Positions 41,004-51,699 of a stretch of DNA of 64,000 nucleotides are shown one piece after another. The DNA is taken from assembly GCF_000718095.1 (NCBI RefSeq), contig NZ_JOEI01000014.1, positions 186,001-250,000 of the forward strand, read 5' to 3'. The translations under genes and the position numbers were made by a program. Origin of the DNA: Streptomyces scopuliridis RB72 (GTDB taxonomy: Bacteria > Actinomycetota > Actinomycetes > Streptomycetales > Streptomycetaceae). Numbering within the stretch: position 1 is the stretch's first letter; each line of letters begins with the position of its first letter. Under the pieces are notes generated by a model. The model saw only the letters and a list, made by a program, of their open reading frames with translations, searched no databases and was not told the DNA's origin.

Positions 41004-42464
41004 ATGGCCGATCCCGGCACCGGTACGGACGGGCCGTCAGAGAGGCCGTCCGACGGGCCGCCAGAGGAGCCGCCGGACGCCCGGCCGCGGGCAGCCCGGC
41101 CGGGGGCAGCGGCCCATGGGCCCGAGGGCGGCGAACTGCGGCGGACGCTGGGCTTCCGCGACCTCGTCGTCTACGGGCTCCTCTTCATCGCCCCCATGGC
41201 GCCCGTCGGCGTCTTCGGCACGCTCGACGCCAAGTCCCATGGCGCGGTGGCCCTGGTCTACGTCGTGGCGACCGTCGCGATGGCGTTCACCGCCTTCAGT
41301 TACGCGCAGATGGTGCGGGTCGCCCCGCAGGCCGGCTCCGTCTTCGCGTACGCGCGCAAAGGGCTCGGCGAAGGGGCCGGATTCATCGCCGGCTGGATGG
41401 CGATGCTCGACTATCTGCTGATCCCGGCGGTCGCCTATCTCTTCGCCGGGATCGCGATGGAGGCGCTGGTTCCGTCCGTGGACCGCTGGGTATGGACCGC
41501 GATCGCGGTCGTGATCACCACGCTCCTCAACCTCTGGGGGGTACGGGCGGCGGCCCGGGTGGGGATGGCGGTGCTCGCCCTGGAGATCGTCGTCCTGCTG
41601 GTGTTCGTGGTGTCGGCCGTCGCGGTGCTCGTGCAGGACGGCGGGACGCGCGGCTGGTCCACGCCGTTCACGAGCGATGCGGGCTTCTCCCCGGCCGCCG
41701 TGCTCAGCGGGGTGTCGGTGGCCGTGCTGTCCTATCTGGGCTTCGACGCGATCGCGTCGTTCGCGGAAGAGGTGACGGGCGGATCGCGGCAGGTGGCGCG
41801 CGCCGTGCTGTTCTGTCTGGTGCTGGCGGGCGCGCTGTTCATCGCGCAGACCTATCTGGTGGCGCTGCTTGAGCCGATGTCCTCGGCGGAGCTGGCCGCG
41901 GATCCGGCCGCGCAGGGCTCCGCGTTCTATGACGCGGTGGACACCTCGGTCGGCACCTGGCTGCACGATCTGGTGGCGGTCAGCAAGGCGCTCGGCGCGG
42001 CGTTCGCGGCGCTGGCCGCGCAGGCGGCGGCCGGGCGGCTGCTCTTCGCCATGGGCCGCGAGCGCCGGCTGCCGCGTGCGCTCGCGCGTACGGACTCGGG
42101 CGTGCCCCGGGTGGCGCTGCTGCTGGCCGCGGTGGTGACGCTGCTGGCGGCCGTGTGGGCGGCCCGGCGCGCCGACGGTCTCGACCGGCTGGTCTCGGTG
42201 GTGGACATCGGGGCGCTGACGGCGTTCGTGCTGCTGCACGCGTCGGTGGTGGGGTGGTTCGCGGTGCGGCGCCGGGAGGGGCCGGTGCGCTGGTTCACCC
42301 ATGTGGTGCTGCCGGTGACCGGCGCGGGGATCCTGATCGCGGTGATCGTGGAGGCGGCGGGCTCGGCGCGGCTGGCGGGCGCGATCTGGCTGGCGGTGGG
42401 TCTGGTGGTGCTGCTGGTGCAGCGGGGACGCGGCCGGCCGGCCCGGCTCTCCGACACGCCGTAG
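41004..42464 (+). CDS. APC-superfamily amino-acid permease
   Basis: 486 residues from an ATG with a GGAGGGA site. A long Pro/Ala/Gly-rich cytoplasmic tail (~45 residues) precedes about twelve helices. The consensus start [20 protein letters not shown] matches the APC family's first helix with the unwound substrate region, and [14 protein letters not shown] is the loop after helix 6, with [20 protein letters not shown] before it. Likely a cationic or neutral amino-acid uptake system driven by protons. Substrate unknown. It starts 85 bases from the divergent ispH start. Confidence 0.85.
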   Translation: MADPGTGTDGPSERPSDGPPEEPPDARPRAARPGAAAHGPEGGELRRTLGFRDLVVYGLLFIAPMAPVGVFGTLDAKSHGAVALVYVVATVAMAFTAFSYAQMVRVAPQAGSVFAYARKGLGEGAGFIAGWMAMLDYLLIPAVAYLFAGIAMEALVPSVDRWVWTAIAVVITTLLNLWGVRAAARVGMAVLALEIVVLLVFVVSAVAVLVQDGGTRGWSTPFTSDAGFSPAAVLSGVSVAVLSYLGFDAIASFAEEVTGGSRQVARAVLFCLVLAGALFIAQTYLVALLEPMSSAELAADPAAQGSAFYDAVDTSVGTWLHDLVAVSKALGAAFAALAAQAAAGRLLFAMGRERRLPRALARTDSGVPRVALLLAAVVTLLAAVWAARRADGLDRLVSVVDIGALTAFVLLHASVVGWFAVRRREGPVRWFTHVVLPVTGAGILIAVIVEAAGSARLAGAIWLAVGLVVLLVQRGRGRPARLSDTP

Positions 42465-42521
42465 CCGGGTCCCGGAAGACCGTGACGGCGGATCCGTGCC
42501 CGTGAAGCCGATTCCGGAACG

Positions 42522-43760
42522 ATGTCAGAGGCGGCCGATACGCTCCCGTATATGGCTCTCAATACATCCGCGGACGCTCCGCTGCCCGTCGGCGAGGTGT
42601 CGCGGCTCATCGGCGGGTGGATCGACCGGCTCGGTGCCGTCTGGGTCGAGGGACAGATCACCCAGCTCTCGCGCAGGCCGGGGGCGGGCGTCGTCTTTCT
42701 GACGCTGCGCGATCCGTCGTACGACATCTCGGTGAGCGTGACCTGCTACCGGCAGGTCTTCGACGCGATCGCGGATGTGGTCTCGGAGGGTGCGCGGGTC
42801 GTGGTGCAGGCCAAGCCCGAGTGGTACGCGCCGCGCGGGCAGCTGTCGCTGCGGGCCACGGAGATACGGCCCGTCGGGATCGGTGAACTGCTCGTGCGGC
42901 TGGAGCGGTTGAAGAAGTCCCTGGGCGCCGAGGGGCTGTTCGCCGCCGACCGCAAGAAGCCGCTGCCCTTTCTGCCGCAGCTGATCGGGCTGGTGTGCGG
43001 GCGGGCCTCGGCGGCCGAGCGTGATGTGCTGGAGAACGCGCGGCGGCGATGGCCCGCGGTGCGGTTCGAGGTCCGTAACACCGCGGTGCAGGGGGTCAAC
43101 GCGGTGGCGCAGGTCGTCCAGGCGGTCAAGGAGCTGGACGCGCTGCCGGAGGTGGATGTGATCGTCGTGGCGCGCGGCGGCGGCAGCGTGGAGGATCTGC
43201 TGCCGTTCTCGGACGAGCAGCTGGTACGGGCGGTGGCCGCGTGCCGTACGCCCGTGGTCTCCGCGATCGGCCATGAGCCGGACGCGCCGCTGCTCGACCT
43301 GGTGGCGGACGTACGGGCCTCGACGCCGACCGACGCCGCGAAGCGGATCGTGCCGGACGTCGGGGAGGAGCAGGACCGCGTACAGGCCCTGCGGGACCGC
43401 GCGCTGCGGACGGTACGGGGGCTGCTCGACCGCGAGGAGCGCGGTCTCGCCCACGCGCTGGCCAGGCCGGTGATGGAGCGGCCGCACCGGATGGTGGACG
43501 AACGCGCGGCCGAGGTGGACGCGCTCGCCGACCGGAGCCGGCGGGTGCTGCGGCATCTGCTGGACCGCGCGGACTCGGAGCTGTCACACACCCGCGCCCG
43601 GGTGGTCGCGCTGTCGCCGGCGGCGACGCTGGAGCGCGGGTACGCGGTGCTCCAGCGGCCGGACGGGACGGTCGTACGCTCCCCGGAGGAGGTCACCGCG
43701 GCCGAGGAGCTGCGGGCCAGGGTGGCGGAGGGTGAGTTCACGGTGCGGGTCGCCGAGTGA
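42522..43760 (+). CDS. xseA: Exodeoxyribonuclease VII large subunit
   Basis: 412 residues from the ATG at 42522; the ATG at 42552 ([10 protein letters not shown]) is equally possible and matches the start I recall for orthologues. The N-terminal OB fold is [16 protein letters not shown]; the catalytic domain has [39 protein letters not shown] and [21 protein letters not shown] long coiled coil follows and the tail [19 protein letters not shown] is conserved. With XseB it degrades single-stranded DNA from both ends. xseB follows 81 bp later. Confidence 0.95.
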   Translation: MSEAADTLPYMALNTSADAPLPVGEVSRLIGGWIDRLGAVWVEGQITQLSRRPGAGVVFLTLRDPSYDISVSVTCYRQVFDAIADVVSEGARVVVQAKPEWYAPRGQLSLRATEIRPVGIGELLVRLERLKKSLGAEGLFAADRKKPLPFLPQLIGLVCGRASAAERDVLENARRRWPAVRFEVRNTAVQGVNAVAQVVQAVKELDALPEVDVIVVARGGGSVEDLLPFSDEQLVRAVAACRTPVVSAIGHEPDAPLLDLVADVRASTPTDAAKRIVPDVGEEQDRVQALRDRALRTVRGLLDREERGLAHALARPVMERPHRMVDERAAEVDALADRSRRVLRHLLDRADSELSHTRARVVALSPAATLERGYAVLQRPDGTVVRSPEEVTAAEELRARVAEGEFTVRVAE

Positions 43761-43841
43761 GCGCTGACGTGATCGCTGAGGGAATCGTTGCCGGAATCGT
43801 TGTCGGACCGCGCGCACGCGCGCGTAACTAGGGTGGATCAG

Positions 43842-44078
43842 ATGGCCAGGACGGACGAGGGCACGACGCTCGGTTACGAGCAGGCGCGGGACGAGCTGAT
43901 CGAGGTCGTACGGCGGCTGGAGGCCGGCGGTACGTCACTGGAGGACTCGCTGGCGCTGTGGGAGCGGGGCGAGGAGCTGGCGAAGGTGTGCCGCCGCTGG
44001 CTGGAGGGGGCCAGGGCGCGGCTCGACGCGTCGCTGGCGGACGAGTCCCCGGAGCGGGACGGCGCCGACCCACAGTGA
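43842..44078 (+). CDS. xseB: Exodeoxyribonuclease VII small subunit
   Basis: 78 residues from the ATG at 43842. The family core is YEQARDELIEVVRRLEAGG followed by SLEDSLALWERGEELAKVCR, a helical hairpin that binds the large subunit in multiple copies. The order xseA-xseB is the standard actinobacterial one. Confidence 0.93.
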   Translation: MARTDEGTTLGYEQARDELIEVVRRLEAGGTSLEDSLALWERGEELAKVCRRWLEGARARLDASLADESPERDGADPQ

Positions 44079-44210
44079 CCTGACGTCCGGGGGCTTCTGG
44101 GCGGCTGTGAGTCGAGTCACCCCAGCCAGGCTTTTGTTGAAGGTTCACACATCCACTTGTACGGTGAATGCTGTTTGCCTGATCCATCACGCCCTCGGAA
44201 GGTACTTCAG

Positions 44211-44801
44211 ATGTCCCTCGTTCTTGACCCCGCCGCTCAGGACCTCCTCTTCCGTGAGGCACGCACGGCCAATACGTTCTCCGACGAGCCGGTGACCGAG
44301 GAGCAGGTGCAGGCCATCTACGACCTGGTCAAGTACGGCCCGACCGCCTTCAACCAGTCGCCGCTGCGCGTCGTCCTGGTCCGCTCCGCCGAGGCCCGCG
44401 AGCGCCTCGTACCGCTCATGTCCGAGGGCAACCAGGCCAAGACCGCCACCGCGCCGCTGGTCGCGATCCTGGCCGCCGACAACGAGTTCCACGAGGAGCT
44501 GCCCCAGCTCTTCCCCGCCTTCCCGCAGGCCAAGGACGCGTTCTTCAGCGAGCGCCCGGCCCGTGAGCAGGCCGCCTCGCTGAACGCCGCCCTCCAGGCC
44601 GGCTACTTCATCGTCGGCGTCCGCGCCGCCGGTCTCGCCGCCGGCCCGATGACCGGCTTCGACGCCGCCGGTGTCCAGAAGGAGTTCCTGGACGGCGACC
44701 ACACCCCGCTGATGATCATCAACATCGGCAAGCCCGGCGAGAACGCCTGGTACCCGCGCTCCCCGCGGCTCTCCTTCGACGAGGCCATCACCACCGTCTG
44801 A
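44211..44801 (+). CDS. Nitroreductase-family protein (malonic semialdehyde reductase/RutE-like)
   Basis: 196 residues from an ATG with a GGAAGG site. An FMN-binding nitroreductase fold: FREARTANTFSDEPV, the FMN-binding YDLVKYGPTAFNQSPLRVVLV, and NIGKPGENAWYPRSPRL at the C-terminus. The sequence pattern fits the RutE/HadB subgroup that reduces malonic semialdehyde to 3-hydroxypropionate, but no rut genes are near, so it may be a general quinone or aldehyde reductase. It stands alone, with a TTGAAG/TACGGT-like promoter about 50 bases upstream. Confidence 0.82.
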   Translation: MSLVLDPAAQDLLFREARTANTFSDEPVTEEQVQAIYDLVKYGPTAFNQSPLRVVLVRSAEARERLVPLMSEGNQAKTATAPLVAILAADNEFHEELPQLFPAFPQAKDAFFSERPAREQAASLNAALQAGYFIVGVRAAGLAAGPMTGFDAAGVQKEFLDGDHTPLMIINIGKPGENAWYPRSPRLSFDEAITTV

Positions 44802-44832
44802 GCCCGGCCGGCCGGCCGGGTCCGACAGACGA

Positions 44833-44877
44833 CGAGGCCGCCGTCCCGTACATCCCGTACGAGAGACGGCGGCCTCG
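44833..44877. terminator. Bidirectional terminator
   Basis: CGAGGCCGCCGTC and its exact complement as 13-bp arms (44833-44845, 44865-44877), between the convergent nitroreductase and DUF4245 genes. Confidence 0.85.
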
Positions 44878-44897
44878 CCCGTCAGGACGTCGCGATC

Positions 44898-45482
44898 TCA
44901 GGCTTTCCCGGACTCCGGCTCCCCGGATTCCGGCTCCCCGGCCCCCGGCTCCCCGGCCCCCGGCTTCTCGGCCTCCAGCGCGGCGGCCATCTCCGCCAGC
45001 CGCTCGTAGGACGCCGTACCCGTCACCACCGTCGTCGCGTCCCCGTCCGTCCGGACCAGGGCGTCGTACTTCGGCCCCTCCCAGCGCTGCCAGGTCTCGC
45101 CCGCCACCTGCTGCGTCTTGCCGGTGTCCGCGGCCTGTCGGCTGACCTCCGCCGCGTACTTCTCCGGGGCCCCCGTCGACTGCTCGACCGCGACGTACTC
45201 GCCGTCCGGGGCCAGATACCCGAGGTGCCAGGCGTTGTCACTGTCGCGCTTGTACGAGACGGACGTCGGCTTCCAGGTTTCCGCCAGGCCCGTCGGCGCC
45301 AGCACCGGATACGGCGCCGCGCGCCGCGCGGTCAGCAGCTCGACCCGGTAGTCGACCGCCTTGACCGGGGTCGCCTTCTCGTCATGCGGGATGAACAGGT
45401 ACATCCCGGCGACGACGAGCCCGATGACCGCCATCGACAGGAACAGGTCCCGCACCGTCTGTTTGCCTCGCTTACTCGCCAC
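44898..45482 (-). CDS. DUF4245-family membrane-anchored protein
   Basis: 194 residues from a GTG. A basic N-terminus, one membrane helix (LFLSMAVIGLVVAGMYLFI), then an extracytoplasmic domain of about 125 residues with WKPTSVSYKRDSDNAWHLGY, YVAVEQSTGAPEKYAAEV and WQRWEGPKYDALVRTDGD, matching the actinobacterial DUF4245 family as I recall it. The C-terminus is a low-complexity repeat (GAGEP, GAGEP, ESGEP, ESGKA). Function unknown. It is divergent from glpX. Confidence 0.8.
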   Translation of the reverse strand: MASKRGKQTVRDLFLSMAVIGLVVAGMYLFIPHDEKATPVKAVDYRVELLTARRAAPYPVLAPTGLAETWKPTSVSYKRDSDNAWHLGYLAPDGEYVAVEQSTGAPEKYAAEVSRQAADTGKTQQVAGETWQRWEGPKYDALVRTDGDATTVVTGTASYERLAEMAAALEAEKPGAGEPGAGEPESGEPESGKA

Positions 45483-45605
45483 CGCACCATGGTCGCATCA
45501 CGGCGCGGCGCTCATACGTGGGGCCCTCTGCTCAATTTGTCGATGTACGGATAGAGTCGTATCACCCTCTTTTCCGGCCGTCGCCGTACAGAAAGGTGCG
45601 CTCCG

Positions 45606-46637
45606 ATGACCGAGCATCAACTACCGCCTCCCCTTGAGGTGTCTCCCGAGGCACCCGACCGCAACCTGGCCCTGGAGCTGGTCCGGGTCACCGAAGCAGC
45701 CGCGATGGCGGCCGGCCGGTGGGTCGGGCGCGGCGACAAGAACGGCGCGGACGGCGCCGCGGTGAACGCCATGCGCACGCTCGTCTCCACCGTGTCGATG
45801 AACGGCGTGGTCGTCATCGGCGAGGGCGAGAAGGACGAAGCCCCGATGCTGTTCAACGGCGAGCATGTCGGTGACGGCACCGGCGCCGAGGTCGACATCG
45901 CCGTGGACCCGATCGACGGCACCACCCTGAACGCCAAGGGCATGCCGAACGCGATCGCCGTCCTGGCCGCCGCCGACCGCGGGGCCATGTTCGACCCGTC
46001 CGCGGTCTTCTACATGGACAAGCTGGTCACCGGTCCCGAGGCGGCCGACTTCGTCGACATCAACGCGCCTGTCGCGGTCAATATCCGCCGGGTCGCCAAG
46101 GCCAAGCACTCCTCACCCGACGACGTCACCGTCGTCATCCTCGACCGTCCCCGCCACGAGGGCATCGTCAAGGAGATCAGGGAGACGGGCGCCCGGATCA
46201 AGTTCATCTCCGACGGCGATGTGGCCGGTTCGATCATGGCCGCGCGCGAAGGCACCGGCATCGACCTGCTGATGGGCATCGGCGGCACCCCCGAGGGCAT
46301 CATCTCGGCGTGCGCCATAAAGTGCCTCGGCGGTGTCATCCAGGGCAAGCTGTGGCCCAAGGACGAGGTCGAGCGGCAGCGCGCGATCGACGCCGGGCAC
46401 GATCTGGACCGCGTTCTGTCCACGGACGATCTGGTCAGTGGCGACAATGTCTTCTTCGTCGCCACGGGCATCACGGACGGCGAGCTGCTGCGCGGGGTGC
46501 GCTACCGCTCGGAGACCGCGACCACCCAGTCCCTGGTCATGCGCTCGAAGTCGGGCACGATCCGGCAGATCGACTCGACCCATCGGCTCTCGAAGCTGCG
46601 GGCCTACAGCACGATCGACTTCGACCGCGCCAAGTAG
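45606..46637 (+). CDS. glpX: Fructose-1,6-bisphosphatase class II
   Basis: 343 residues. Sugar-phosphatase fold of the GlpX type: [14 protein letters not shown] (metal-binding Glu), [20 protein letters not shown] (metal site), [20 protein letters not shown] and [20 protein letters not shown] for substrate binding. It hydrolyses fructose-1,6-bisphosphate to fructose-6-phosphate in gluconeogenesis and is the main FBPase of actinobacteria. It stands alone between the DUF4245 gene and the convergent wblI. Confidence 0.95.
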   Translation: MTEHQLPPPLEVSPEAPDRNLALELVRVTEAAAMAAGRWVGRGDKNGADGAAVNAMRTLVSTVSMNGVVVIGEGEKDEAPMLFNGEHVGDGTGAEVDIAVDPIDGTTLNAKGMPNAIAVLAAADRGAMFDPSAVFYMDKLVTGPEAADFVDINAPVAVNIRRVAKAKHSSPDDVTVVILDRPRHEGIVKEIRETGARIKFISDGDVAGSIMAAREGTGIDLLMGIGGTPEGIISACAIKCLGGVIQGKLWPKDEVERQRAIDAGHDLDRVLSTDDLVSGDNVFFVATGITDGELLRGVRYRSETATTQSLVMRSKSGTIRQIDSTHRLSKLRAYSTIDFDRAK

Positions 46638-46641
46638 TCAT

Positions 46642-46683
46642 ACGGAGGGGCGCCCCAGCTGTGCGGCGGGGCGCCCCCTCCGT
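46642..46683. terminator. Terminator between glpX and wblI
   Basis: ACGGAGGGGCGCCCC on one side pairs with GGGGCGCCCCCTCCGT on the other, with one bulged base and an 11-base loop. It serves both convergent genes. Confidence 0.8.
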
Positions 46684-46714
46684 GTACGCATCGACCTGTA
46701 CGTACCGCCACGCT

Positions 46715-47089
46715 TCAACCGGCGGCGGCGATCCGGTCGCCCGCCGTGGCGGCCTTCCGCAGCTCCACCTCTCGCCGCCGGCGACGGGCCAGCACCACCC
46801 GGCGCTCGGCCGCGGTCAGCCCGCCCCACACCCCGTACGGCTCGGGCTGGAGCAGGGCATGCTCCCGGCAGTCGACCATGACCGGACAGCGGGCACAGAC
46901 CCGCTTCGCGGCCTCCTCCCGCGCCAGTCTCGCGGCTGTCGGCTCCTTGGAAGGGGCGAAGAACAATCCGGCTTCGTCCCGGCGGCATACCGCCTCCGAA
47001 TGCCAGGGCCCGGCCTGATCCTCCCGAGCGGGACTCCGCTGGGGCGGTACGGCGGCGACCTGCAGGGGCTGATGCGGCAGTTGCAGCAC
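46715..47089 (-). CDS. wblI: WhiB-like iron-sulfur regulator
   Basis: 124 residues from a GTG with AGGAG 6 bases upstream. The four cluster ligands are Cys35 (SEAVCRRDE), Cys65 and Cys68 (VCARCP) and Cys74 (VDCREH), followed by the turn GVWGGLTAAERR and a basic C-terminus (RRRRREVELRK). Wbl proteins bind [4Fe-4S] and, with the main sigma factor, steer development and redox responses. The position between glpX and the DUF1707 gene equals that of S. coelicolor wblI (SCO5046, from memory); that synteny is the reason for the symbol. Confidence 0.85.
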   Translation of the reverse strand: MLQLPHQPLQVAAVPPQRSPAREDQAGPWHSEAVCRRDEAGLFFAPSKEPTAARLAREEAAKRVCARCPVMVDCREHALLQPEPYGVWGGLTAAERRVVLARRRRREVELRKAATAGDRIAAAG

Positions 47090-47327
47090 GGTCTACTCCT
47101 GACGACGGCTTCGCGAGCGAGAGACGATGAAGCTTTCCCTACCCGCTGTACGCACGCCTATGCACTGAGTGGCAGCCAGTTCGGAGTCCGGAACGCGGTA
47201 CGGAATTCCGGACGCGCCCCCCACAACGGGGCGCCTTTGGCCGGAAGTAGCCGAAAGCGCCGGGGCCGACGCGTCAAAGGAGTCAAAGGAGTCACACGAG
47301 TCGGCCGGGTCGGACGACTCGGGACAG

Positions 47328-48026
47328 TCAGTGGCCGAGGTGCTTGCGGAGCTGATGACGGAGATCGGCGATGAACTTGCCGCGCTTTGGTTTGGCCTCG
47401 ACATTGCCGAACACCGAGTAGCCGTTCACGACGACGGTCGGCGCGTCCTGCTCCTCGGCCTCCAGCGTGAGCACCTCGAAATTGCCGAAAATGCCGGTGC
47501 CGTTGCCGCGCAGCGAGATGTTCTGGGGGACCGTGATCTCGACATTCCCGAAAATGGCCGTCGCGTTGATCACGGTGGTGCGCTGCCCGAAGAGTGCCTC
47601 GGTCAGGTCGATCTCGATATTACCGAAGAGCGAGAAGGCGTTGGTCTTCCGGCCGATGCGCCAGCGGCCCCTGCGGGTCGAGCTGCTGAAGACGGCGACG
47701 AGGTTCTCGGCGGAGGCCGTGGGGTCCTCCGGGCCGTATCCGTACGAGGCCGACGAGGACTCGCCCGGCACGCCCCGCCGGCCGTCGGCGCCGGTGGCCG
47801 GCAAGTCACGTACCAGCGGCTCCAGTTCGGCGACGGTCTTGGCCCGGTAGACGGAGTCGATCCGCTCGGCATGCTCCTCGGCGTCCAGCCGGCCCTCCGC
47901 GAGGGCCTCCCGAAGGATGTCCGCGATCCGGTCACGGTCGGCGTCGGAGGCCCGGATGGCCGGGGGCTCGGCCGGCGCGACCGGCTTCTGCGCGACCGGC
48001 TTCTGAGGGTGCTTTTCGAGGTCCAC
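47328..48026 (-). CDS. DUF1707 / LiaF-like protein
   Basis: 232 residues from a GTG. After a flexible N-terminus with a repeat (QKPVAQKPVAP), the DUF1707 core is IRASDADRDRIADILREALA followed by GRLDAEEHAERIDSVYRAKT. The C-terminal half is a beta-helix-like LiaF/YvqF-type domain with repeats of the form INATAIFGNVEITVP and GNGTGIFGNFEV. Often linked to cell-envelope stress. Soluble, without a membrane helix. It lies 238 bp from wblI on the same strand. Confidence 0.82.
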   Translation of the reverse strand: MDLEKHPQKPVAQKPVAPAEPPAIRASDADRDRIADILREALAEGRLDAEEHAERIDSVYRAKTVAELEPLVRDLPATGADGRRGVPGESSSASYGYGPEDPTASAENLVAVFSSSTRRGRWRIGRKTNAFSLFGNIEIDLTEALFGQRTTVINATAIFGNVEITVPQNISLRGNGTGIFGNFEVLTLEAEEQDAPTVVVNGYSVFGNVEAKPKRGKFIADLRHQLRKHLGH

Positions 48027-48061
48027 GGCCCCAGGGTAGCGAAACGCGATAGATCGCGACT

Positions 48062-48226
48062 AGGTCCTGTCCGGCCGATCTTCACGGGCCCGCGACGCCT
48101 GGCACCGCACCTCGCCGCGTTGTCGGAGTCGCCCAAGTACGTCCAGTACGAGGGCGCTCCTCCGCCTTGCGATGCACGGCACCAGACGCCGCGGGCTGAT
48201 CCGCGAAGATCGACCGGACAGGACCT
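48062..48226. mobile_element. MITE-like fold-back element
   Basis: 165 bp with 22-bp terminal inverted repeats (48062-48083 and 48205-48226), 21 of 22 matching, starting AGGTCCTGTCCGG. The symmetry continues inward for about 28 more bases (GCCCGCGACGCCTGG against GCCCGCGGCGTCTGG), so most of it folds into one hairpin with a central loop. No target-site duplication is visible. From memory, very similar sequences are scattered in Streptomyces intergenic regions. Confidence 0.75.
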
Positions 48227-48362
48227 GGCAGAACCGCCACGCCCCGGCGCGGCGTGGCGACTGAGCCCTACCTCACAGCACCGCTGCCGGTGCCGCGCCC
48301 TACGCTGGAGGACGCGTCGCGCGTCGCCAATGGAGGCCACGCCGCTGTCTGTCGAGTGAGGA

Positions 48363-50060
48363 ATGGCCGTAATGCCGGAGTTTGCGTACTCGGATCTGCT
48401 TCCGCTGGGAGAGGACACCACGCCGTACCGGCTGGTGACCGCCGAAGGTGTCTCCACCTTCGAGGCCGACGGCCGTACGTTCCTCAAGGTCGAGCCGGAG
48501 GCGCTGCGTACGCTCGCCGCCGAGGCGATGCATGACATCTCGCACTATCTGCGCCCGGCCCATCTCGCCCAGCTGCGCAGGATCGTGGACGACCCCGAGG
48601 CGTCCTCGAACGACAAGTTCGTGGCGCTCGACCTCCTCAAGAACGCGAATATCGCGGCGGCGGGCGTGCTGCCCATGTGCCAGGACACCGGTACAGCGAT
48701 CGTGATGGGCAAGCGCGGGCAGAACGTACTGACGAGCGGCGGCGACGAGGAAGCCCTTTCGCATGGAATCTACGACGCGTACACGAAGCTGAATCTGCGC
48801 TATTCGCAGATGGCTCCGCTCACCATGTGGGAGGAGAAGAACACCGGCTCGAACCTGCCCGCGCAGATCGAGCTGTACGCGACCGACGGCGGCGCGTACA
48901 AGTTCCTTTTCATGGCGAAGGGCGGCGGCTCCGCCAACAAGTCGTTCCTCTACCAGGAGACCAAGGCGGTCCTCAACGAGTCCTCCATGATGAAGTTCCT
49001 GGAGGAGAAGATCCGTTCGCTCGGTACGGCCGCGTGCCCGCCGTACCACCTGGCGATCGTGGTGGGCGGTACGTCCGCCGAGTTCGCGCTCAAGACCGCG
49101 AAGTACGCCTCCGCGCACTACCTGGACGTGCTGCCGTCCGAGGGCTCCCCCACCGGCCACGGCTTCCGTGACAAGGAGCTGGAGGAGAAGGTCTTCGAGC
49201 TGACGCAGAAGATCGGGATCGGCGCGCAGTTCGGCGGCAAGTACTTCTGCCACGACGTACGGGTGGTGCGGCTGCCGCGCCACGGCGCCTCGCTGCCCGT
49301 CGCGATCGCCGTCTCCTGCTCGGCCGACCGGCAGGCCGTCGCGAAGATCACCGCCGAGGGCGTCTTCCTGGAGCAGCTGGAGACGGACCCGGCGCGCTTC
49401 CTCCCGGAGACCACCGACGAACACCTCGACGAGGCCCGCGGCGAAGCCGCTGATCGACCCAGTGTCGTGCGGGTCGACCTCAACCGTCCGATGGACGACG
49501 TTCTCGCCGAGTTGACGAAGTATCCGGTCAAGACGCGGCTCTCGCTCACCGGCCCGCTCGTGGTGGCCCGTGACATCGCGCACGCCAAGATCAAGGAGCG
49601 GCTCGACGCGGGCGAGGAGATGCCGCAGTACCTGAAGGACCACCCGGTCTACTACGCGGGCCCGGCGAAGACGCCCGAGGGGTACGCCTCCGGCTCGTTC
49701 GGCCCGACGACCGCCGGCCGGATGGACTCGTACGTGGAGCAGTTCCAGGCGGCGGGCGGCTCGAAGGTCATGCTCGCCAAGGGCAACCGCTCGAAGCAGG
49801 TCACCGACGCCTGCGGGGCGCACGGCGGCTTCTATCTCGGCTCGATCGGCGGCCCGGCGGCCCGGCTCGCCCAGGACTGCATCAAGAAGGTCGAGGTCGT
49901 CGAGTACGAGGAGCTGGGCATGGAGGCGGTCTGGAAGATCGAGGTGGAGGACTTCCCCGCGTTCATCGTCGTGGACGACAAGGGCAACGACTTCTTCACC
50001 GAGCCGGCCCCGGCGCCGACGTTCACCAGCATCCCGGTCCGCGGCCCCGGTCTCGCCTGA
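48363..50060 (+). CDS. fumB: Class I fumarate hydratase
   Basis: 565 residues; ATG at 48363 or three codons later. The iron-sulfur fumarase: the three cluster Cys are in [28 protein letters not shown] and [10 protein letters not shown]. Other conserved pieces are [16 protein letters not shown] [20 protein letters not shown] and the C-terminal beta-domain with [20 protein letters not shown] and [16 protein letters not shown]. It converts fumarate to malate in the TCA cycle and is oxygen- and iron-sensitive. The class II enzyme follows 167 bp downstream. Confidence 0.93.
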   Translation: MAVMPEFAYSDLLPLGEDTTPYRLVTAEGVSTFEADGRTFLKVEPEALRTLAAEAMHDISHYLRPAHLAQLRRIVDDPEASSNDKFVALDLLKNANIAAAGVLPMCQDTGTAIVMGKRGQNVLTSGGDEEALSHGIYDAYTKLNLRYSQMAPLTMWEEKNTGSNLPAQIELYATDGGAYKFLFMAKGGGSANKSFLYQETKAVLNESSMMKFLEEKIRSLGTAACPPYHLAIVVGGTSAEFALKTAKYASAHYLDVLPSEGSPTGHGFRDKELEEKVFELTQKIGIGAQFGGKYFCHDVRVVRLPRHGASLPVAIAVSCSADRQAVAKITAEGVFLEQLETDPARFLPETTDEHLDEARGEAADRPSVVRVDLNRPMDDVLAELTKYPVKTRLSLTGPLVVARDIAHAKIKERLDAGEEMPQYLKDHPVYYAGPAKTPEGYASGSFGPTTAGRMDSYVEQFQAAGGSKVMLAKGNRSKQVTDACGAHGGFYLGSIGGPAARLAQDCIKKVEVVEYEELGMEAVWKIEVEDFPAFIVVDDKGNDFFTEPAPAPTFTSIPVRGPGLA

Positions 50061-50097
50061 CGCTCCCCCGTACGGGCCCCGCACGGCCTCTTCGACG

Positions 50098-50128
50098 CGC
50101 CCTCCCCGGCCTTCCTCCGGGGAGGGCG
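50098..50128 (+). terminator. Terminator between the two fumarase genes
   Basis: CGCCCTCCCCGG and CCGGGGAGGGCG arms with a 7-base loop. It shows the two fumarase genes are separately transcribed. Confidence 0.85.
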
Positions 50129-50227
50129 TTCCCGTCTCCACGACACTCCGGGGGGACGCCTCGGGGGAACGTACGGGGAACACATCGGATCAGCCGGACG
50201 CTCACCCTTGCAGGAGGTACGACGACG

Positions 50228-51625
50228 ATGACGACCGACGAGCACCAGTACCGGACCGAGCACGACTCCATGGGCGAGGTACGGGTCCCCGCGCACGCGA
50301 AGTGGCGTGCCCAGACACAGCGCGCGGTGGAGAACTTCCCCGTCTCGGGACAGCCGCTGGAACGCGCCCATATCGAGGCCCTGGCCCGGATCAAGTCCGC
50401 CGCCGCCAAGGTCAACGCCGATCTCGGTGTGATCGACAAGGACATCGCGGACGCCATCCAGGACGCGGCGGCCGAGGTCGCGGAGGGCCGCTGGGACGAG
50501 CACTTCCCGGTGGATGTCTTCCAGACGGGTTCCGGCACCTCCTCGAACATGAACACCAATGAGGTGCTCGCCACGCTCGCCACCGAGCGCCTCGGCCGTG
50601 AGGTCCACCCGAACGACCATGTGAACGCCTCGCAGAGCTCCAACGATGTCTTCCCGTCGAGCATCCATATCGCCGCGACCGCCGCCGTCACCGGCGAGCT
50701 GATGCCGGCGCTGGACCATCTCGCCGCCTCCCTGGAGCGCAAGGCCGAGGAGTTCCGGGACGTCGTGAAGTCGGGCCGTACGCATCTGATGGACGCCACG
50801 CCCGTCACCCTGGGCCAGGAGTTCGGCGGCTACGCCGCGCAGATCCGGTACGCGGGCGAGCGGCTGGCCGCCTCGCTCCCCCGGCTCGCCGAGCTTCCCC
50901 TCGGCGGTACGGCGGTGGGCACCGGCATCAACACGCCGCCCGGCTTCTCCGCGGCCGTCATCGCGGAGGTCGCCCGCGCGACCGGTCTGCCGCTGACGGA
51001 GGCCCGTAACCACTTCGAGGCGCAGGGCGCCCGCGACGGACTCGTGGAGACCTCGGGCCAGCTCCGTACGCTCGCCGTCTCCCTCACCAAGATCGCCAAC
51101 GATCTGCGCTGGATGGCCTCGGGCCCGCGCACCGGACTGGCCGAAATCAGCCTCCCCGATCTCCAGCCCGGCTCCTCGATCATGCCCGGCAAGGTCAATC
51201 CGGTGATCCCGGAGGCCGTGCTGATGGTCGCCGCGCAGGTCATCGGCAATGACGCCACGGTCGCGACGGCCGGCGCCGCCGGGAACTTCGAGCTGAACGT
51301 GATGCTCCCGGTGATCGCCAAGAACCTCCTGGAGTCCGTACGGCTGCTCACGAACGTCTCCCGGCTGCTCGCGGACCGTACGGTCGACGGCGTCACGGCC
51401 CAGGTCGAGCGGGCCCGCGAGTACGCCGAGTCGTCGCCGTCCGTGGTCACCCCGCTGAACAAGTACCTCGGGTACGAGGAGGCCGCGAAGGTCGCCAAGA
51501 GGTCGCTCGCCGAGCACATGACGATCCGCGAGACGGTTCTGGCGGGCGGCTATGTGGAGCGCGGGGATCTCACGCTGGAGCAGCTCGACGAGGCGCTGGA
51601 TGTGCTGCGGATGACGCGCCCGTGA
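50228..51625 (+). CDS. fumC: Class II fumarate hydratase
   Basis: 465 residues with an AGGAGGT ribosome site. Conserved blocks of the fumarase/aspartase superfamily: [56 protein letters not shown] and the signature [16 protein letters not shown]. Homotetrameric and iron-free, so it can take over when the class I enzyme is inactivated by oxygen or iron limitation. The terminator between the genes fits separate regulation. Confidence 0.95.
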   Translation: MTTDEHQYRTEHDSMGEVRVPAHAKWRAQTQRAVENFPVSGQPLERAHIEALARIKSAAAKVNADLGVIDKDIADAIQDAAAEVAEGRWDEHFPVDVFQTGSGTSSNMNTNEVLATLATERLGREVHPNDHVNASQSSNDVFPSSIHIAATAAVTGELMPALDHLAASLERKAEEFRDVVKSGRTHLMDATPVTLGQEFGGYAAQIRYAGERLAASLPRLAELPLGGTAVGTGINTPPGFSAAVIAEVARATGLPLTEARNHFEAQGARDGLVETSGQLRTLAVSLTKIANDLRWMASGPRTGLAEISLPDLQPGSSIMPGKVNPVIPEAVLMVAAQVIGNDATVATAGAAGNFELNVMLPVIAKNLLESVRLLTNVSRLLADRTVDGVTAQVERAREYAESSPSVVTPLNKYLGYEEAAKVAKRSLAEHMTIRETVLAGGYVERGDLTLEQLDEALDVLRMTRP

Positions 51626-51699
51626 AGCCTCGGATGACGCGGCCGTGAATACGTGAGGTGTGCCGTGGCGCCCCGCACGCCACCGCCTAAGATCTGCGC

